Shown piece after piece: positions 25,988-34,900 of a stretch of 64,000 bases of DNA (position 1 is the stretch's first letter; every line of letters starts with the position of its first letter). The translations under genes were made by a program, and so were the position numbers. The notes beneath the pieces were generated by a model that saw nothing but the letters and a program-made list of their open reading frames with translations, was not told where the DNA came from and searched no databases. This DNA is from an uncultured Flavobacteriaceae bacterium (GTDB lineage Bacteria > Bacteroidota > Bacteroidia > Flavobacteriales > Flavobacteriaceae): NCBI GenBank assembly GCA_947500585.1, contig CANMSN010000010.1:1-64000 (forward strand), in the 5' to 3' direction.

Positions 25988-27172
25988 TTATAGTTTAACG
26001 GGGTTAAATATTTTTAGTGTTAAGGCAACTTCATCTATATCATCATCATCTAAGTATTCTATGTTTAGCCCTTCTTTAGTAACAAAACTGTTTTGCCAAC
26101 GCCATTCTCCCATATTACCAATTGTAGTTTCACCAAGATAATTGAATTTTTCATCAAGCATTATTACAGCTATGGGCTTTTTTTTCCAGCTTGTTTTAAA
26201 AGTCGCATTAGGTATAGCTTTTCGTAAAAAACGATAGTAAACATGACGATACTTATCATATAAAATAGCCGCATAATTATCATGTCTCATAATATTCAAA
26301 CTAAAATCTATTCGCGAAGTTTTTTCTCTGTCTTTATCTATAGAATGAATAGTATTTGCAAAATTACTGCCAGCATACACCTTTGTATAATTATTAAAAT
26401 TTAAGTCAGAAATAAATAAATCATGAGAAACTGGGAAGCTAAATATTAGTTTGTCTTCTTCAGAGTGAATTACAGGAAATACTTCAATAGTATATCCTCC
26501 TTCCCAATTATAATTATATCCGTAATGAGATTTAGGATAAGTGTGACTATAAGTAACACTACCCGTTACTTTATTTAAGTGTGCGATAAACTTATTTTTA
26601 GAAATTAGATTATCTGGTACAGACATAAATTGTCCAACTAACAGTAATTCATTTGTGGTTTCTATAAAGGGTTGAACAGTTTGTGTATTGTATTGGGGGT
26701 AACGTTTATACCAAGTTTTAGAATTACCTTCCCCTCTTAAAGAATATTTTTTTAAAACTCTACTTTTATTATTTGTTAGTACAATTTCATTGAGCTGTAA
26801 GTCGAACATGTAAATAGAGTCCATATCTTTAATAAAATAACCTGTTGGCTTTAATATTCCATCTGGACCTTTTCTGTCATAAGTAATTTTTTTTATGAAT
26901 TTTAATGTTTCATAATTATAAAAATAAATAGAATTGTTATAGGTATTTAAAAATGTAAAATTTCTAATTTTTAAAGAGTCTTTAAAAATTTGTATATATT
27001 GCGGACTTGGAGCAGTGCTACTATCTAATAGTATTTTTTTTGTCTTTACTTCTTTCAATTTATAAATTGCTTCTAAACTTCCTTTTCTTAGATTCTTAAT
27101 TTCAGCAGTATTTTTTTTACAACCACCTAATACCAATAAAACTAACGAACTTATTAATATATGCTTTTTCAT
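25988..27172 (-). CDS. DUF4221-like beta-propeller lipoprotein (module 1)
   Basis: The protein has 394 residues with a lipobox at about residue 18 (VLGGCKK). Repeated strands ('IYFYNYETLKFIKKITYDRKGPDG', 'DSIYMFDLQLNEIVLTN', 'KLIFSFPVSHDLFISDL', 'IAVIMLDEKFNYLGET') fit a six-bladed propeller of the DUF4221 type. It lies between peptide 1 and a CxxC lipoprotein. It probably sits on the periplasmic or outer face of the outer membrane. It plays the positional role of the BF3164-like protein in module 2, although the two sequences are not closely similar by eye. Such lipoproteins are frequent neighbours of NVEAL-type peptides in this phylum. Confidence 0.72.
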   Translation of the reverse strand: MKKHILISSLVLLVLGGCKKNTAEIKNLRKGSLEAIYKLKEVKTKKILLDSSTAPSPQYIQIFKDSLKIRNFTFLNTYNNSIYFYNYETLKFIKKITYDRKGPDGILKPTGYFIKDMDSIYMFDLQLNEIVLTNNKSRVLKKYSLRGEGNSKTWYKRYPQYNTQTVQPFIETTNELLLVGQFMSVPDNLISKNKFIAHLNKVTGSVTYSHTYPKSHYGYNYNWEGGYTIEVFPVIHSEEDKLIFSFPVSHDLFISDLNFNNYTKVYAGSNFANTIHSIDKDREKTSRIDFSLNIMRHDNYAAILYDKYRHVYYRFLRKAIPNATFKTSWKKKPIAVIMLDEKFNYLGETTIGNMGEWRWQNSFVTKEGLNIEYLDDDDIDEVALTLKIFNPVKL

Positions 27173-27197
27173 TAAAATATTATTCTTAATTAATAAA

Positions 27198-27226
27198 AAC
27201 AGGCTTAACTTAAAGAAAAACCTGTT
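27198..27226 (-). terminator. Hairpin after peptide 1
   Basis: Read on the minus strand, AACAGG … CCTGTT form a stem with a 17-base loop, followed by TTTATT. It lies 31 bp downstream of the peptide stop and 26 bp before the next gene. It may reduce read-through, giving the peptide more transcript than the lipoproteins after it. The loop is long, so confidence is moderate. Confidence 0.45.
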
Positions 27227-27256
27227 CTTAATGATTACTAACTAATGCCTAGGTTA

Positions 27257-27481
27257 TTATTGAAAAGGATCACAGGTTTCACCATCCCATACACATCTAT
27301 TAGTCCAGGTACATCTTCCATCATTAAATCCCCATTCATATGGACACTCCGCATTTGCTTCACCCATTGAAACAAGAGAAGCTAAATCCATATCTCCATT
27401 TGTAATATTTACAACATTTGTGCTAAAAAGCATTGCCATTGCTATAACAGCGACTCCTAAAATTCCTATTAATTTTTTCAT
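27257..27481 (-). CDS. NVEAL-like four-cysteine precursor peptide 1
   Basis: The protein has 74 residues. The N-terminus has KK, then a hydrophobic segment (about 4-20), then an acidic/polar stretch 'MDLASLVSMGEANAE'. The AxA-type site at 42-44 (ANA) is followed by a short core with Cys46, Cys57, Cys63 and Cys70 and three Trp. The layout MKK-hydrophobic-DLASL…A-E resembles NVEAL-family peptides. Leader identity with peptide 2 (29636-29866) is high, while the cores differ except for four Cys each. Signal peptidase I cleavage after residue 44 would release a 30-residue peptide. The product's activity is unknown: bacteriocin, signal or structural peptide are all open. Confidence 0.8.
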   Translation of the reverse strand: MKKLIGILGVAVIAMAMLFSTNVVNITNGDMDLASLVSMGEANAECPYEWGFNDGRCTWTNRCVWDGETCDPFQ

Positions 27482-27711
27482 TTTATTAAATTTTAATTAT
27501 TATTTATTTTTATTTCAAAAGTTTTTTAGGAAATACTACTTTTGAGAAATATTAAATAGTTTTGTTTTTTCAAAACTATTTAGTCAATAAAAATTTAAAG
27601 ACTTCCTCTGGGTATTTGTTAAAGGTTTATATCATAAGCTTTTTATTTATAATTATTAATTTGTTGTTATTTTTTTAATTATAATTTTCAAAATATTTAG
27701 AGGTTATTTTT
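27482..27711 (-). promoter_or_regulatory. Conserved leader region of peptide 1 with hairpin
   Basis: About 200 bp before the peptide ATG are nearly the same as the region before peptide 2 (29867-30089), including the blocks 'ACTTCCTCTGGGTATTTGTT' and 'GGAAATACTACTTTTGAG'. Inside is an 11-12-bp stem, TAAATAGTTTTG (27553-27564) with CAAAACTATTTA (27571-27582), loop TTTTTT. In copy 2 the loop-side bases differ yet still pair. A structured 5' untranslated region or protein operator is likely. I found no full TTG/TAnnTTTG promoter inside. Confidence 0.75.
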
Positions 27712-27721
27712 CTTATTATAA

Positions 27722-28297
27722 TTAGTGATTCTTATTTGATATTTTTTCTATCTCACTAAAATATAACTCCTTCATTTCTCGTGAAAAAATAATTTCACCC
27801 ATTAATAAAATTTCATTATAATCGTTAATCAGAACTGTTTCAAAATTTTTATTTTCTAACATAAATCCATTTTGTTTAATATATTGGTTATTATAATCTA
27901 AAAACAAATAGTGATGGAAATTATCTATTTCCTTAGATTCAAAGAAATATTTTAATAATTCAAATTTGTCATCAGAAGAGCATATCAAATACACTTGAAC
28001 ATCTTTTTCGTTTAATTCTGGAATCAATTTATTCCATGCCTGAAGGTTTTCTATACATGTTCCACATGATGCATCTATGTGTGAATAAATTTTTAATTCA
28101 GAGTTTAACATTTCCTTATTATGAGAATTAGAAAACGGATAATAAACTTCTAAGCTATCAGGAATTTTTAGTTTTTCTCCAAGATTATTATTTACTATAT
28201 TTTTTAATGAATTAATTTTGGTCGTATTTTGTTTTTCTTTACAAGATATGATGCTATATAAGCATAGTATCATAACATATTTCATAACATATTTCAT
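27722..28297 (-). CDS. CxxC lipoprotein, thioredoxin-like (module 2)
   Basis: The protein has 191 residues from 28297. A second ATG at 28285, four codons in, is equally likely because a 12-bp tandem duplication (28271-28294) repeats the codons MKYV. The lipobox is at about residue 19 (SIISCKE). 'LKIYSHIDASCGTCIENLQAW' presents a CGTC redox motif after a strand, as in thioredoxin folds. It is followed by 'VQVYLICSSDD' and 'ETVLINDYNEILLMGE'. It is the module-2 counterpart of 25511-25966. The order peptide-propeller-CxxC is therefore the same in both modules. Confidence 0.72.
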   Translation of the reverse strand: MKYVMKYVMILCLYSIISCKEKQNTTKINSLKNIVNNNLGEKLKIPDSLEVYYPFSNSHNKEMLNSELKIYSHIDASCGTCIENLQAWNKLIPELNEKDVQVYLICSSDDKFELLKYFFESKEIDNFHHYLFLDYNNQYIKQNGFMLENKNFETVLINDYNEILLMGEIIFSREMKELYFSEIEKISNKNH

Positions 28298-28306
28298 AAA
28301 TTCTAA

Positions 28307-29347
28307 TTACATCAGTTTAGCTTTAACTATATACCCCGTCATTTCATCATATGAGTATATCATTTTGTCATTTTCAGAAACACATATTTGTTGAGTTTCT
28401 ATATTCATTGTTATCTTCTTTATAGGGTTCAAATTCCAATCATAGACAAATACGTATTTTCCTTTATAAGCGTTTTTTTCTTCATATTGCTTTCCAGAAA
28501 AAAGCAAATAAATAAAACTATCGGTAGCAGCACCGCCTATGAAAGCATATCTAGTTTTTTTTGTATAAAACCATTCTTTATCAAGTATTTGATAATGAGA
28601 ATCAAAATTATCTGGTCCCTGAACAATTTTTCTTTGTTTTGTTTTAAGATCATAAACCTCAAATACGTCCGTATAATTATAACCTAAAGCAATTTTGTCT
28701 TCGGTAGGCTTCAGAAAAGAATGTGCTAAAGTGGCTTGTCTAAATACACTTGAGGGGATTTCTGTAGAGTGCTCAGGTAATAAACCTATTTCATCAATAA
28801 TTTTGCCATTAGTTAAATCAAGTATCTGAATCTTATACTTTGAAGTTTCACAACCTGTTAAAATGCATTTTAGATCTTTCGTTAAAATTGAATAAAAAGG
28901 GCGTCCATTTTTATAAGGGTACTCTTTAAAATCAGATTTTAAAAAATCAGACATAACTTTTTGTTTATCAAATAAAGTCATTTTTTTAGCCGTATAATCA
29001 TTTATCCAAAGTTTATCTCCTTTAACTCCAAAATTATTCATTCCTAAAATCTCACCAGGGCCCCTTCCTTTGCTAATATATTGTTCGGATAACTCTCCTG
29101 TTTTAATAGAATAATTTTGTAAAAAATATTTTTGACCAGAACCTTGAAATGCCATCATAAGTGTTGAATCCTCAATATTCATCATTCTAGGAACTCCAGA
29201 ATTAAATTCTATCAAATTTTCAAATTGAACATTCTTTTCTTCATAGAACTCACTAAAATGAGTGGCGTCCTTACCAATATTTGTATTGTTTTTTTTGGAA
29301 CAAGAAATAAAACAAACAATTGAGATTATAATTACTTTTTTTAACAT
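28307..29347 (-). CDS. BF3164-like six-bladed beta-propeller lipoprotein (module 2)
   Basis: The protein has 346 residues with a lipobox near residue 16 (CFISCSK). 'EQYISKGRGPGEIL' carries the RGPGE loop common to these propellers. Blade-like repeats follow ('KLWINDYTAKKMTLFD', 'YKIQILDLTNGKIIDEIGLLPE', 'DVFEVYDLKTKQRKIVQG', 'YVFVYDWNLNPIKKI'). BF3164-type lipoproteins (TolB-like 6-bladed) are often encoded with NVEAL peptides; their role is not known. It follows peptide 2, with ~290 bp between them that hold a terminator-like hairpin at 29581-29611. Confidence 0.78.
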   Translation of the reverse strand: MLKKVIIISIVCFISCSKKNNTNIGKDATHFSEFYEEKNVQFENLIEFNSGVPRMMNIEDSTLMMAFQGSGQKYFLQNYSIKTGELSEQYISKGRGPGEILGMNNFGVKGDKLWINDYTAKKMTLFDKQKVMSDFLKSDFKEYPYKNGRPFYSILTKDLKCILTGCETSKYKIQILDLTNGKIIDEIGLLPEHSTEIPSSVFRQATLAHSFLKPTEDKIALGYNYTDVFEVYDLKTKQRKIVQGPDNFDSHYQILDKEWFYTKKTRYAFIGGAATDSFIYLLFSGKQYEEKNAYKGKYVFVYDWNLNPIKKITMNIETQQICVSENDKMIYSYDEMTGYIVKAKLM

Positions 29348-29580
29348 TGAGATTTATTTTTTTTAGATTTATTTGTAAAAGTTGATTATAAATCAATAAG
29401 AATAATTACTATATGGAGATAAATATTTATAACACTAGGCACTAACAGTACTAATAGAATTGGAGCTATTTGATGAGTTTGTAGTAAAAAAAGCTATTCC
29501 TTAAATTCTTATTACTTTTATAATTTTAATTATTCAATATCGTTTAACTAAATAATAACATCTTTATATAAAGAAGTAAA

Positions 29581-29611
29581 TGAAACACAACTTAATAATA
29601 GTTGTGTTTCA
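29581..29611 (-). terminator. Terminator-like hairpin after peptide 2
   Basis: A perfect 12-bp stem, TGAAACACAACT (29581-29592) with AGTTGTGTTTCA (29600-29611), closes a seven-base loop. On the minus strand it begins 25 bp after the peptide stop and is followed by TTTACTTCTTT. It probably ends most transcripts, so that peptide 2 is expressed more strongly than the genes below. The other ~230 bp up to the BF3164-like start (29348-29580) show no gene. Confidence 0.65.
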
Positions 29612-29635
29612 CATATACTAGAAATTAGTTACCTA

Positions 29636-29866
29636 TTAATCACTACATTTATGATTATAACTTACTTTATGACACCAAGTACTTGCAGTAGCACAGCCCG
29701 TATTACCAGTCGAACAACCTTTTTTTGCTCCAGATTCTTCAGCAGATGCAGTGTTAATGGAAATCATTGAGGCTAGATCCAAATTCTCATTATTAGCATT
29801 ATTGCTATTAAAAAACATAGCCATTGCTATAACAGCAGTACCTATTATTCCAATTATTTTTTTCAT
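29636..29866 (-). CDS. NVEAL-like four-cysteine precursor peptide 2
   Basis: The protein has 76 residues. The leader (MKKIIGII-TAVIAMAMFF, then NLDLASMISINTASAEE) aligns with peptide 1 over its whole length. An ASA site at 40-42 precedes a core of about 34 residues with Cys51, Cys58, Cys65 and Cys74 in a Gly/Ser/Thr/Lys-rich sequence. The core shares no clear identity with peptide 1 apart from the number of Cys. This conserved-leader, variable-core layout resembles precursor peptides of exported natural products, but no modifying enzyme such as a radical SAM or lanthionine synthetase lies nearby. Simple cleavage plus disulfide bonding is the modest reading. Confidence 0.8.
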   Translation of the reverse strand: MKKIIGIIGTAVIAMAMFFNSNNANNENLDLASMISINTASAEESGAKKGCSTGNTGCATASTWCHKVSYNHKCSD

Positions 29867-30089
29867 TTTTATTAAATTTTAATTATTAAAACATTTTTTC
29901 ACAAAAGTCTTTTAGGAAATACTACTTTTGAGAAATATTAAATAGTTAGTTTATTTAATAACTATTTAGTCAATAAAATATTAAAGACTTCCTCTGGGTA
30001 TTTGTTAAAGATCTATATCATAAGCTTTTATTTATAGTTATTAATTTGTTGTTATTTTTTTAATTATAATTTTCAAAATACTTAGAGGT
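29867..30089 (-). promoter_or_regulatory. Conserved leader region of peptide 2 with hairpin
   Basis: This is the counterpart of 27482-27711, with high identity over about 200 bp. Its hairpin uses AAATAGTTA (29940-29948) and TAACTATTT (29959-29967) around a ten-base loop. Compared with copy 1, the bases next to the loop have changed on both sides so that pairing is kept, which argues that the structure is under selection. Confidence 0.75.
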
Positions 30090-30167
30090 TTTTTCTCAAC
30101 ACGCAAACATATATGTGCTTATTTCTTACAAAGAAAATATATCAAAGGGACAAAATTTGTCCCTTTG

Positions 30168-30368
30168 CTAATTTTTAACATAATACTTACTGCTGGTTCT
30201 ACAATAAACAATGTTGTGGCCTTCTTCACGTAGGCTACAAATCATTCTTTTAACAGTTTTCTTACTACATTCAAAATCATTTGCAACTTTTTCTAGCGAA
30301 CATAACCTTTGTTGTTCTATTAAATACAACAGATGCTTTTCCTTTTCTTTTCTTTCAGAATATGTCAT
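30168..30368 (-). CDS. Small HTH DNA-binding protein
   Basis: The protein has 66 residues. A basic helical N-terminus (MTYSERKEKEK) is followed by 'LLYLIEQQRLCSLEKVANDFECSKKTVKRMICSLREEGHNIVYC', a winged-helix pattern like DeoR/HTH_11 N-terminal domains. No sensor or effector domain is attached. It starts 33 bp after the TolC-like gene and lies just before the leader of peptide 2, so it may control the peptide modules. It could bind the dyad in their shared leaders; that is inference. Confidence 0.7.
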   Translation of the reverse strand: MTYSERKEKEKHLLYLIEQQRLCSLEKVANDFECSKKTVKRMICSLREEGHNIVYCRTSSKYYVKN

Positions 30369-30401
30369 TTGGGTTGCCTTTCATTCTGTTAGTTATTATT
30401 T

Positions 30402-31958
30402 TTAATCTTCTAAAATGGTACTGAAATCTTGTTTTAAATTAGTACCATTCATAAAATTAAATAGTGTTAATTGTTGTACTTCATAGTAAAGCGTCCAATA
30501 ATTTTGTAAGCTTTCTATGTAATTCTCAGTGGCTAATTGCCATGCTTGTCTAGAACTACTTAGATTTAATAAATCTACCTGCCCTGATAAAAAACGCTTT
30601 TCAGTTATTCTATACGATTCTCTTGAAATTTCGCTAGTACGCAATGTGCCTAGTACCAATTCTTTTTGAAGATTAAAATTGTTAACCTTTATAGTAATAT
30701 CTTGCTTAAAAGTATCTTTATCTTGCTGTAACTCAATATCAACAACATCTTTATTCATTTTGGCAGTTTTAATGTTGCCCTTTCGTTCGCCCCAATCTAG
30801 AATAGGAATACTTAATTGAAGAGCAACCATTTGCTGTTCTAAAAAATTACCATAAACGGCATTAAAGGTATTGGCTTGTTGGTTAAGGCCATAACTAGCG
30901 GTCAAGGATAAATCGAAACGGTTATCTTTTATGGCTTGGTCTAAATCTCTTAACGCTTCTATTTCTCGTAATTTTAAATCTAAAATATCTGGATTATTAG
31001 TATTGGCATAAGCAATAGCCTCATTAACATCTATTTGTAAATTTGAAATTAATTCAGGTAATTCTGGAGCCGTTTTAGAAGGAAGATCATCTCTTAAAAA
31101 TAATATTAATTCGGCTTCAGCTTTTTCTAAAATTTGTTCGTTTTGTGTTAAGTTTGTATTGGCATTATATACATCTAACTCTAAATTAAGTAAATCGTCT
31201 TTTTCAATAGATCCAATATCATAGCGCTGTTTGCCCATTTTAAACAGTTTTTCAGCAGACACTTTATTTTCTTGTGCTATCTCCAATTTTTTGCTGGCTA
31301 ACGCCCAGTTAAAAAATAAATTGACTGTTTTTAAATTAATAGCTTGTAACTCATATATAAAATCTTGCTTTGCCTTTTCATATTCAAGAGGGGCTGTTTT
31401 ATGTTGCCATTTAAATTCGTTAAAGGCCATCAAAGGCTGTATAAGACCTATGTTTACTGGTGTTACATTATAGCTCTCATTAGCAAAAGCACCGTAATTC
31501 TCTAACCTATTGAAGGTGGAATTTATAAACAAACTGGTTCCTGTAGCTCTTATGTTTTGAGTAGCAGAAAGATTGACATAACTATTTAAATTTTGTTGCG
31601 ACCTATAAACATCTATGTTTAACTCAGAATCATAACGCTGTATGACTGACCTGTTATAGGTTAATGGGTTTAGAGTTAAATCAACTTTAGGTAACAAACT
31701 TGATTCAAAAGATTTAAACTCCCAGTAGCTTACTCCATATTGTCGTTTAGCCTTAAATCCATCTAATGAATTTTTAATAGCTAAATTTAAAATGTGATCA
31801 AGAGTAACACTTTGCCTTGTTTTTAATGGTACATCAGTTTGTTGAGAGAAAGCTATAAAGCTATTTAGCACAAAACAAATACTGATAAAAATTTGTAATA
31901 TGTGATGAGTAGGCCTCATTTTAAAAATGAATATGTTGTTTAATTTATTTCTTAGCAT
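30402..31958 (-). CDS. TolC-like outer-membrane efflux protein
   Basis: The protein has 518 residues; a second start at Met14 would give a cleaner signal peptide ending near 'IAFSQQ'. Two OEP-type helical hairpin repeats are visible ('KLEIAQENKVSAEKLFKMGKQRYDIGSIEKDDLLNLELDVYNA', shown here by its key GSIEKDDLLNLE motif; and 'RFLSGQVDLLNLSSSRQAW'). Between them 'VALQLSIPILDWGERKGN' is the classic strand. It forms the outer-membrane channel of a tripartite exporter, with the permease gene upstream overlapping by 14 bp and the adaptor at 37164. It ends the exporter part of the array; the small HTH gene and the peptide modules follow. Confidence 0.9.
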   Translation of the reverse strand: MLRNKLNNIFIFKMRPTHHILQIFISICFVLNSFIAFSQQTDVPLKTRQSVTLDHILNLAIKNSLDGFKAKRQYGVSYWEFKSFESSLLPKVDLTLNPLTYNRSVIQRYDSELNIDVYRSQQNLNSYVNLSATQNIRATGTSLFINSTFNRLENYGAFANESYNVTPVNIGLIQPLMAFNEFKWQHKTAPLEYEKAKQDFIYELQAINLKTVNLFFNWALASKKLEIAQENKVSAEKLFKMGKQRYDIGSIEKDDLLNLELDVYNANTNLTQNEQILEKAEAELILFLRDDLPSKTAPELPELISNLQIDVNEAIAYANTNNPDILDLKLREIEALRDLDQAIKDNRFDLSLTASYGLNQQANTFNAVYGNFLEQQMVALQLSIPILDWGERKGNIKTAKMNKDVVDIELQQDKDTFKQDITIKVNNFNLQKELVLGTLRTSEISRESYRITEKRFLSGQVDLLNLSSSRQAWQLATENYIESLQNYWTLYYEVQQLTLFNFMNGTNLKQDFSTILED

Positions 31959-34900
31959 AGATTTTGTTTTTAGCTAGATAATAATAACATAGCGGAATAA
32001 AATATAAACTGACTAGTGTACCCAATAGCATACCTCCAATTAATGCTATAGCCAATGGCGCTTGTAATTCTGCTCCCAGACCACTAGAGAACAATAATGG
32101 GACGAGTGCTAATATGGTTGTTAAACTCGTCATGAGTATAGGTTTCAAACGACGTTGTCCTGCTATCAAAAGCGCTTTCATTAATGAGGATCCTTTACGT
32201 TGCAATTGAATAATGGTGTCTACTTTTAAGATGGAATCGTTAATGATAATACCGCACATAACTACAATACCTATCATGGACATTAAATTAATACTCATGC
32301 CAAATAGCTTTAAAAACAAAAAAGCACCTGCTAAACCTAAGGGGACTTCTATTAAAATAATTAAGGGAATTAAGAAGGATTCGAATTGAGATGCCAGTAT
32401 AAAATAGAGTAATACTAACGAGATGAGTAAAACAATTTTTAATTCTCCTATTAATTCTTGGTTAGAAAAAAAGCTCCCACTAAAATTAACATCATAACTC
32501 TTATTCTTTAGTAGCATGCCTTTTACGTCCTGCATAGTAGATTCTACAACGTTATCTTCTACTTGTAACTCCAAAGGAAAATATTCACCTTCCTTACCGC
32601 CACTAATTGTTTTTAAATCTTTAGAAGTTGCCACTTTAACAAAGTCTTGCACATGAAATACGGCACTATCCTTAGACGTTATCATGGTTTCGCTTAGTAC
32701 AGCTTCAATGTTTTTTGAGGTGCTCCCTAAAATAACGGGTACAAAATTTTGATTATCTATAATGGATACTATTTCTCGCTCGTTAAAGGCACTTTTTAGG
32801 GTGTTAAATAATGTGTTACTATCTACATCATAAGTCATTAGTTTTTCTTTATCTGCGACTAAAGTCATATAGTCTTGCCAAGCAATAGGCTTTAACTCTA
32901 AATTATCAAGATTCTGTTGCACCAGATACCACACATTTTGAAGCTGACCATTTTGATAGCTTCCTAAATTCTCCACAGGTCTAAGACGTGCTACCAATGG
33001 GGCTTCATCGTCAGAAAATATTAAATTAAAAATGTTATCAACTGCTTTATATTCATAAAGCGCTATTGGATATTTATTAAGTATATAATGACTTATATCA
33101 TTTTGAATTCCAGCTAATGATTCAGGGCTTTTACATTGTAAATAAATAGTGGTTTCTGAGGTTCTTGCTTCGGTTTCTTTATCTAATACAAATTGTTGGG
33201 TTCCTACAAGCGCTGTATGATTAACTGTATTGTCTTCTACAAATTCTAATAGTTCTAAAACTCTCCGCTTATTCTCTTCTACGTTTATTTGATTATTCCA
33301 ATCTATTTTTAATAAGGTTTCAGATGTTGAAAAATTAGGCATTGTCGTTTTTGGCAACATCATAAATAAGCCAATTGCAGCTATTAACAATAGTAAACAA
33401 ACACCCCAAGATATACGTTGTTTACGCATAACCCATCTAAATCCTCTTTCATATAAAGCGGCATAATCAAGCGTATTCGCATGAGCAAGGAAACGACCTA
33501 TTCTACCAACTTTATTTGTGTCTTTAAAATGAAATAAACGGTATAGAACAGGTAATACGGTAATCGATACCAACAGAGATGCAAATAAACCAGTAGTAAC
33601 CGCTAAAGCCTGATCATAAAACAAAGCACCACTTATACCGCTTAAAAAAACCAATGGTAAAAACACCGCACATGTAGTAAGTGCAGAGCTTAACAAAGGT
33701 TTTAAAACTTCATTAGTACCCAAAATACAAGCCTTTGACAATGATTCCCCTTGTTCTCTAAATTGTGTAATATTATCAATAACTATAATGGAGTTATCTA
33801 TCATTAAACCAATACCTAGTACCAAACCAGATAGTGAAATAATATTAATAGAAACACTAAATAATTGGAAACAGAATAAACAAACAATTATTGATATTGG
33901 AATGGTAATACCTATTAGTAAAGGTGATTTTACATTTTTTAAAAACAAAAACATAATGCCAAATGCTAAAAGCATTCCCCACAATAAACTTTGAAATAAA
34001 TTGTTTATAACATAGTCCAGTAGTTTTGTTTGGTCCCTACTAATTGAAAAATCAATATTTGGGTAATCTTTCTCTAAATAGTTTAGAAGTGTATTTAGGG
34101 AATCTTTCAAATCACCCATGCGAGCATCACTTTGCTTAATAATGGCCATAGTAATAGCTTCTTTACTATTAGAAAGCACCAACCCTGTTCTATTTTGTGG
34201 GTGCTCTAAAACTTGTGCTAATTCTTTTAGTTGAAAAAGTCTATTGTTTTTATTAATATAAATGTTTTCAATCTCTTGAATATTATTTAATGATGTTCCC
34301 AACCTTACATCATATTGATATTGGTTGTCTTTAATCAATAAACTTCCAATTTCTAAATCGTGTTTTTTAATGGTAGATTCTAATTCATCTAAGCTAATAT
34401 TTAGAGCACTTAATTTATTATAGTCAGGGATTATTAAAATTTCTGAGGCAACCAAACCACTAACATCTATCATAGCGACTTCACTAATTTGTTCGATACG
34501 TTTACGAATGACATGGTTTGCAAACCTATTAAAATCAATAAATTCTTGTGTCACTGGGTATAAGTGATTTTGAGAAGATTTTTCTGTTTTTTTAGAACCT
34601 GCTTTTAAAGTCATATTTAAATAAAACACAGGGATATCGGTCGCACTGGCTTTAATAACTTTTGGGCGTTTAATAGTATTTGGGAAACTTCCCATAGCCC
34701 GATCTATTTTCTCATTAACTTCTATAAATGAGTAATCTATTTTAGTACCGTGATTAAAACGTAACCTTAGTATAGCTTTTTCACTACTAGTCTCTGTTTT
34801 TATATCTTTTAAATGGCTTACTTGCATTAAATTTCTACGCAATTGCTTAACAACAACATCTTCCAATTGTCTTGCAGACATATTTTCTGCTGAGACTTGC

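Noticed and set aside
25511-29866. Classical RiPP cluster (lanthipeptide, sactipeptide or graspetide)
   Set aside because: No LanB/LanM, radical SAM, ATP-grasp, C39 peptidase-transporter or YcaO gene is in the window, and the peptides have AxA sites, not a GG cleavage site.
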